10,712 bases of DNA from an uncultured Ignavibacteria bacterium (GTDB lineage: Bacteria; Bacteroidota; Ignavibacteria; Ignavibacteriales; Ignavibacteriaceae), in NCBI GenBank assembly GCA_937996765.1, contig CALKUG010000064.1, positions 1-10,712 on the forward strand. Reading direction: 5' to 3'. The notes under the pieces were generated by a model that did no database searches, had not been told where the DNA came from, and was given only the letters and a program-made list of their open reading frames with translations. Shown one piece after another: positions 7,173 to 10,712 of the stretch; positions within the stretch are counted from its first letter, which is position 1; the number at the start of each line of letters is the position of its first letter. The position numbers and the translations under genes are program-made.

Positions 7173-7176
7173 GGAG
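7173..7176 (+). promoter_or_regulatory. ribosome binding site fixing the DUF1015 start
   Basis: GGAG lies nine bases before ATG 7186. An upstream in-frame TTG at 7171 overlaps this motif and so cannot use it; the start is therefore ATG 7186. Confidence 0.75.
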
Positions 7177-7185
7177 TTAGTTTTT

Positions 7186-8439
7186 ATGGCGATTATTCGT
7201 CCTTTTAAAGCACTACGACCTGAAAAAAGCGTTGCTGCCTCGGTCTCTTCGGTTCCTTATGATGTTGTGAATACTCAAGAAGCTCGCGCTCTTTCGCATG
7301 AGTTCCCCAATTCATTTTTAAGGATTACCCGTTCCGAAGTGGAGTTACCCGATTCAGCAGATCCTTATTCCAAAGAAGTGTACGATTTAGCAAAAAAGAA
7401 TCTCGCTGAGATTACCGAACGTGCCCCTCTTATCACTGAGGCTGAACCACATTTTTATTTGTATTCACTCACCATGGCAGGCAGAACTCAAACAGGTATT
7501 GCCGCCACTTTTGCCGTAGATAATTACGATAACGATGTTATTCTTAAACATGAAAAAACGCGCAAAGTTAAAGAGGACGATAGAACCAACCATATCACCA
7601 CAACCGAAGCTCAAACCGGTGTTGTGTTTTTAACTTATAAAGCCCCCGTCGGTTTGGTTGAAAAAACCGATGCTTATCGTTTGGCAAATACCCCTGAATA
7701 CGACTTTACTGCTCCCGATGGAGTGCATCACCAAATATGGATTCTCCCAACTGAGTTTAATCAGATTATTACAGAAGCAGTTGGCTCGGTTGAAAAATTG
7801 TATATTGCCGATGGTCACCATAGAGCTGCAAGCGCTTCACGAGCGAGAGCCGCAAAGCAATCTGCAAACCCCAATCATACAGGGGATGAAGAATACAATT
7901 ATTTTATTGCTGTTCTGTTTCCTCACATCGAGCTTCATATTATGCCTTACAATCGTGTTGTTACGGACCTTAACGGACACACCATAGAAGGATTTATTTC
8001 AGAGGTAGAAAAGAGCTTTACCGTTTCAGTTGCAGGTGAGGATTCACCAAAAGAACCCCAAGAGTTTTGTATGTATTTAGGCGGTACCTGGTACACGCTT
8101 ACAATAAAACCCGAGTTAAAAGAAAACGGAAAAATTAAAGGTGCCCATTCAGTTGGCGATACCTTGGATGTGAGCATACTGCAAAATTATCTTCTCTCTC
8201 CATTACTTGGTATTGGAGATCCAAGAGTAGATAAACGCGTTGATTTTATAGGCGGCATCCGCGGTACAAAAGAGCTTGTTCAATTAGTAGATAGTAAAAA
8301 ATTTGCAGTGGCATTTTCCCTCTATCCCGTTTCGTTGGATAGCTTGATTTCTATATCCGATGCCGGTGAGATAATGCCCCCTAAATCAACATGGTTCGAA
8401 CCAAAATTACGTGATGGGTTACTTACCCATTTAATTTAA
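7186..8439 (+). CDS. DUF1015 family protein
   Basis: The protein has 417 residues, a normal length for the DUF1015 (PF06245) family. It opens with the family's start, AIIRPFKALRPEKS, followed by SSVPYDVVNTQEAR (21-34) and NSFLRITRSEVELP (42-55). Further marks are LKHEKTRKVKEDDR (120-133), ADGHHRAASASRARA (208-222), LGIGDPRVDKRVDFIGG (341-357) and the closing PPKSTWFEPKLRDGL (398-412). The function is not established to my knowledge. The DGHHRA motif resembles the GxHR/GERR signature of the ParB/sulfiredoxin fold, which also includes the free-serine kinases SerK and SbnI. serC follows after only 15 bases, so a role in serine or phosphoserine metabolism is a reasonable inference, but the fold link is based on the motif alone. 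No signal peptide or membrane segment is seen, so it should be cytoplasmic. No promoter could be assigned in the 7096-7185 stretch. Confidence 0.88.
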   Translation: MAIIRPFKALRPEKSVAASVSSVPYDVVNTQEARALSHEFPNSFLRITRSEVELPDSADPYSKEVYDLAKKNLAEITERAPLITEAEPHFYLYSLTMAGRTQTGIAATFAVDNYDNDVILKHEKTRKVKEDDRTNHITTTEAQTGVVFLTYKAPVGLVEKTDAYRLANTPEYDFTAPDGVHHQIWILPTEFNQIITEAVGSVEKLYIADGHHRAASASRARAAKQSANPNHTGDEEYNYFIAVLFPHIELHIMPYNRVVTDLNGHTIEGFISEVEKSFTVSVAGEDSPKEPQEFCMYLGGTWYTLTIKPELKENGKIKGAHSVGDTLDVSILQNYLLSPLLGIGDPRVDKRVDFIGGIRGTKELVQLVDSKKFAVAFSLYPVSLDSLISISDAGEIMPPKSTWFEPKLRDGLLTHLI

Positions 8440-8454
8440 CATAGGAGTTACACA

Positions 8455-9540
8455 ATGGAACGTGTTTTTAATTTAAACGCTGGTCCCGCTATACTTCCCG
8501 AGGAAGTAATTAAAAAAGCTCAAGAAGAATTGTTCTCGTTACCGGGCGTTGGAATGTCGGTAATGGAAATTAGTCACCGTTCAAAAACTTTTGATGCCAT
8601 TCATGCCGCTGCAAAAGATGGTTTGAAAAAGTTATTAAACATTTCGGATGATTATCAAATTTTGTTTTTACAAGGTGGCGCATCGTTACAGTTTTCAATG
8701 GTTCCACTCAACTTTATGACCGCCAACAAAAAGGCCGATTACATTGTAACAGGTGTATGGTCTAAAAAAGCAGTAAAAGAAGCTAAGCGTGTTGGAACAG
8801 TCCAGATTGCCGGTACCACCGAATCCGAAAACTTCAACCGCATCCCTAAACAGGATGAGCTTAAACTTGATGCAAGCGCAGATTACGTTCACTTTACCTC
8901 CAACAACACCATTTATGGTACACAGTGGCAGAGCGAGCCCGAAGTTGGTTCGGTTCCGCTTATTTGCGATGCATCTTCTGATATTCTTTATAGAAAACTC
9001 GACGTTTCAAAGTATGCAATGATTTATGCAGGAGCACAGAAAAACATCGGACCTTCGGGCGTTGTTCTTTCGATTGTTCGCAAAGATTTATTGGAACGCT
9101 CCACCGATGATTTGCATACCATGCTCAATTACAAAACCATGGCTGAAAACGATTCGTTGTACAATACTCCAAACGTTTGGGGCATATACATTATCAAGTT
9201 GGTTACTGAGTATTTACTAAGCATCGGCGGACTTGATGAAATGTACAAACGCAATGTTGAAAAAGCAGGTTTACTGTATAGCGCTATAGATGGAAGTAAC
9301 GGCTATTATAAAGGTCATGCTCTTTCCGATAGTCGCTCACTCATGAATGTTACATGGAATCTTCAAAGTGAAGAGTTAGAGAAAAAATTCCTTGCTGAAG
9401 CAGCAGCTCAGAACTTTGTAGGATTGAAAGGCCACCGTTCGGTAGGCGGTATCCGTGCTTCAATTTACAACGCTTTCCCAAAAACAGGTGTTGAAGCCCT
9501 TGTTTCGTTTATGCATGAATTCATGAAAAACAACGGATAA
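8455..9540 (+). CDS. serC: phosphoserine aminotransferase
   Basis: SerC is a PLP enzyme that converts 3-phosphohydroxypyruvate and glutamate to O-phosphoserine and 2-oxoglutarate; it also acts on the related step in pyridoxal phosphate synthesis. The 361 residues match the family length. Visible landmarks are FNLNAGPAILPEEV at the N-terminus, SHRSKTF (40-46), the PLP phosphate loop GGAS (74-77), Trp102, Asp172, the Schiff-base lysine Lys196 in YAGAQKNIGPSG, and GHRSVGGIRASIYNA (326-340) with the substrate-binding His and Arg residues. No key residue is missing. AGGAG at 8443-8447 sits seven bases before ATG 8455. It is co-transcribed with DUF1015 and ends at its own terminator. serA and serB are not in the window. 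Confidence 0.96.
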   Translation: MERVFNLNAGPAILPEEVIKKAQEELFSLPGVGMSVMEISHRSKTFDAIHAAAKDGLKKLLNISDDYQILFLQGGASLQFSMVPLNFMTANKKADYIVTGVWSKKAVKEAKRVGTVQIAGTTESENFNRIPKQDELKLDASADYVHFTSNNTIYGTQWQSEPEVGSVPLICDASSDILYRKLDVSKYAMIYAGAQKNIGPSGVVLSIVRKDLLERSTDDLHTMLNYKTMAENDSLYNTPNVWGIYIIKLVTEYLLSIGGLDEMYKRNVEKAGLLYSAIDGSNGYYKGHALSDSRSLMNVTWNLQSEELEKKFLAEAAAQNFVGLKGHRSVGGIRASIYNAFPKTGVEALVSFMHEFMKNNG

Positions 9541-9558
9541 TTTGAATTATTTTACTAC

Positions 9559-9599
9559 AAAAGGTTGTTTGTTCTAAAGGAGCAAACAACCTTTTTTTT
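9559..9599 (+). terminator. intrinsic terminator after serC
   Basis: The stem GGTTGTTTG (9563-9571) with CAAACAACC (9583-9591) is extended by four A:T pairs and encloses an 11-base loop. It is followed by eight T's (9592-9599). It lies about 20 bases after the serC stop. The loop contains AAAGGAG, which resembles a ribosome binding site but has no start codon at proper distance. Confidence 0.92.
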
Positions 9600-9613
9600 G
9601 ATAAGGAGATACG

Positions 9614-10039
9614 ATGAAATTATTACTTGCATTAACTTTATTTTCTGCATTTCTGTTAGTTGGATGCAGTGAAGAACAAACCAACTTTCAGCTTTCGAAC
9701 CCTGAGGTATTTGGCTATGCTACCGATATTGAAGGCGAATGGGATGTAAACACTTCCGTAATAGTGAAGGGTTATACACTTGAAGAAAAAGAGAATAACA
9801 AATTTCAACTACGTCTTTCCTACACCATTAATTTAGTGCAACCCGATGGCACTGTTCAAAAATCGGTTGCCTCAAAACAGGTGAATGAACAATTTGGTGA
9901 AAAAATCGCTGACTATCAGATTGAAGATCAGTTTAAGTTCACCTCCAAAACCGTTGGTAAATATAAGGTTCAGTTTATTGTAACCGACGAAACCGGCGCA
10001 CAAACAAGTACCATTGAAAAAGAATTTGATTTAGAGTAA
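9614..10039 (+). CDS. small lipoprotein, unknown function
   Basis: This 141-residue protein has a short lipoprotein signal, MKLLLALTLFSAFLLVGC, with lipobox LVGC and Cys18. The mature part has alternating polar and hydrophobic residues that suggest a beta-sandwich. Examples are QLRLSYTINLVQPDG (64-78) and a final VGKYKVQFIVTDETGA (114-129), which looks like the last strands of an Ig- or PKD-like domain. I cannot name a family. It is anchored to a membrane on the periplasmic side. A full AAGGAGAT (9603-9610) precedes ATG 9614 by three bases (about five from the GGAG core). Only three bases separate it from alaS, so the two are probably co-transcribed. A link in function to alaS is not implied. 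Confidence 0.78.
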   Translation: MKLLLALTLFSAFLLVGCSEEQTNFQLSNPEVFGYATDIEGEWDVNTSVIVKGYTLEEKENNKFQLRLSYTINLVQPDGTVQKSVASKQVNEQFGEKIADYQIEDQFKFTSKTVGKYKVQFIVTDETGAQTSTIEKEFDLE

Positions 10040-10042
10040 ACA

Positions 10043-10712
10043 ATGACATCATCAGAAATTCGTAAACAGTTTATAGATTTTTTTATTTCGAAACAACATA
10101 AGTTTGTCCCTGGTAGCGGAGTAGTACCGTTTGATGACCCCACACTGCTTTTCTCAAATGCAGGTATGAATCAGTTTAAGGACGTGTTCCTCGGAACCGG
10201 TGCTCGTGATTATTCGCGTGCGGTTAACTCGCAAAAGTGTATCCGTGTTTCCGGAAAGCACAACGACCTTGAAGAAGTGGGTTACGATACCTATCACCAT
10301 ACATTTTTTGAAATGTTGGGTAACTGGTCGTTTGGCGATTATTACAAACGCGATGCAATTGCTTGGGCTTGGGAACTGCTAACCGAGGTGTGGAAACTCC
10401 CCAAAGAACGCCTCTTTGCTTCTGTTTACAAATCTGACGATGAGGCCTTTGAACTCTGGAAAACGGTAACTGATATTAACCCCGCGCACATACTCCGTTT
10501 TGGTGAAAAGGATAATTTTTGGGAAATGGGAGAAACCGGTCCTTGTGGACCTTGTTCCGAAATTCACGTAAATCTCACCGATGACCCCGATGATGGTTCG
10601 TTGGTAAATGCCGGTTCGCCTGATTGCATAGAGATTTGGAATTTGGTGTTTATACAATACAACCGCGATGAGCACGGCAAATTGCATGAACTGCCTCAAA
10701 AGCATGTGGATA
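10043..10712 (+). CDS. alaS: alanyl-tRNA synthetase, N-terminal part, 3' partial
   Basis: AlaRS charges tRNA-Ala with alanine in the cytoplasm. The 223 codons present cover most of the class II catalytic domain, and the frame is open to the window end. Landmarks are MTSSEIRKQFIDFF at the start, DDPTLLFSNAGMNQFKDVFLG (31-51), SQKCIRVSGKHNDLEEVG (63-80), HHTFFEMLGNWSFGDYYK (85-102), KDNFWEMGETGPCGPCSEIH (156-175) and IEIWNLVFIQYNR (196-208). The usual bacterial RAGGKHNDL and RHHTFFEMLGNFSFGDYFK appear here as RVSGKHNDL and YHHTFFEMLGNWSFGDYYK, forms typical of Bacteroidota. The missing 3' part should hold the editing and C-Ala domains. No good Shine-Dalgarno precedes ATG 10043; it may be translated by coupling with the lipoprotein three bases upstream. 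Confidence 0.96.
   Translation, partial: MTSSEIRKQFIDFFISKQHKFVPGSGVVPFDDPTLLFSNAGMNQFKDVFLGTGARDYSRAVNSQKCIRVSGKHNDLEEVGYDTYHHTFFEMLGNWSFGDYYKRDAIAWAWELLTEVWKLPKERLFASVYKSDDEAFELWKTVTDINPAHILRFGEKDNFWEMGETGPCGPCSEIHVNLTDDPDDGSLVNAGSPDCIEIWNLVFIQYNRDEHGKLHELPQKHVD

Noticed and set aside
9576..9582. AAAGGAG in the loop of the serC terminator
   Set aside because: There is no start codon at a usable distance; the true site for the next gene is AAGGAGAT at 9603-9610.

Overview
The window is an ordinary chromosomal stretch from an AT-rich bacterium, most likely of the Bacteroidota/Chlorobiota group. Three things point there: the TonB type (a long cytoplasmic leader carrying NKGYGAY ahead of the membrane helix), the cluster exbB-exbD-exbD-tonB-small membrane protein-PstS-like lipoprotein-TPR protein, and the AlaRS sequence style (RVSGKHNDLEEVG, YHHT, NWSFGDY). 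Most starts have clear GGAG/AAGGA Shine-Dalgarno sequences. These are usually weak or absent in class Bacteroidia, so a deeper lineage such as Ignavibacteria, Kapabacteria or Chlorobia is more likely; this placement is inference. All genes lie on the + strand. No RNA gene, insertion sequence, CRISPR array or phage gene was seen.

Layout. Positions 1-978 hold the 3' part of an FAD-dependent oxidoreductase whose tail resembles S-layer-homology repeats. A gene-free AT-rich gap follows (979-1340). From 1341 to 7047 runs a tightly packed seven-gene operon: the ExbB-type motor, two ExbD-type stators, TonB, a small two-helix membrane protein, a PstS-like solute-binding lipoprotein, and an exported TPR protein. 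It ends at a perfect intrinsic terminator (about 7060-7095). A second unit, 7186-9540, holds a DUF1015 protein and serC (phosphoserine aminotransferase) and ends at another strong terminator (9559-9599). The last unit begins with a small lipoprotein (9614-10039) and runs into alaS, which is cut by the window end.

How the genes fit together. ExbB/ExbD use the proton gradient to drive TonB, which energises outer-membrane receptors. The two ExbDs, the PstS-like lipoprotein and the TPR protein probably form a lineage-specific extension of that machine in the periplasm. The PstS-like protein has no PstC/PstA/PstB partners here and has lost the usual phosphate-contacting residues, so phosphate uptake is unlikely to be its job. 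The DUF1015-serC pair links an uncharacterised family bearing a ParB/SerK-like GHHR motif to phosphoserine metabolism.

Nothing here is clearly a new system. The best leads are the PstS-like and small membrane components of the Ton operon, and DUF1015 as a candidate serine/phosphoserine enzyme.
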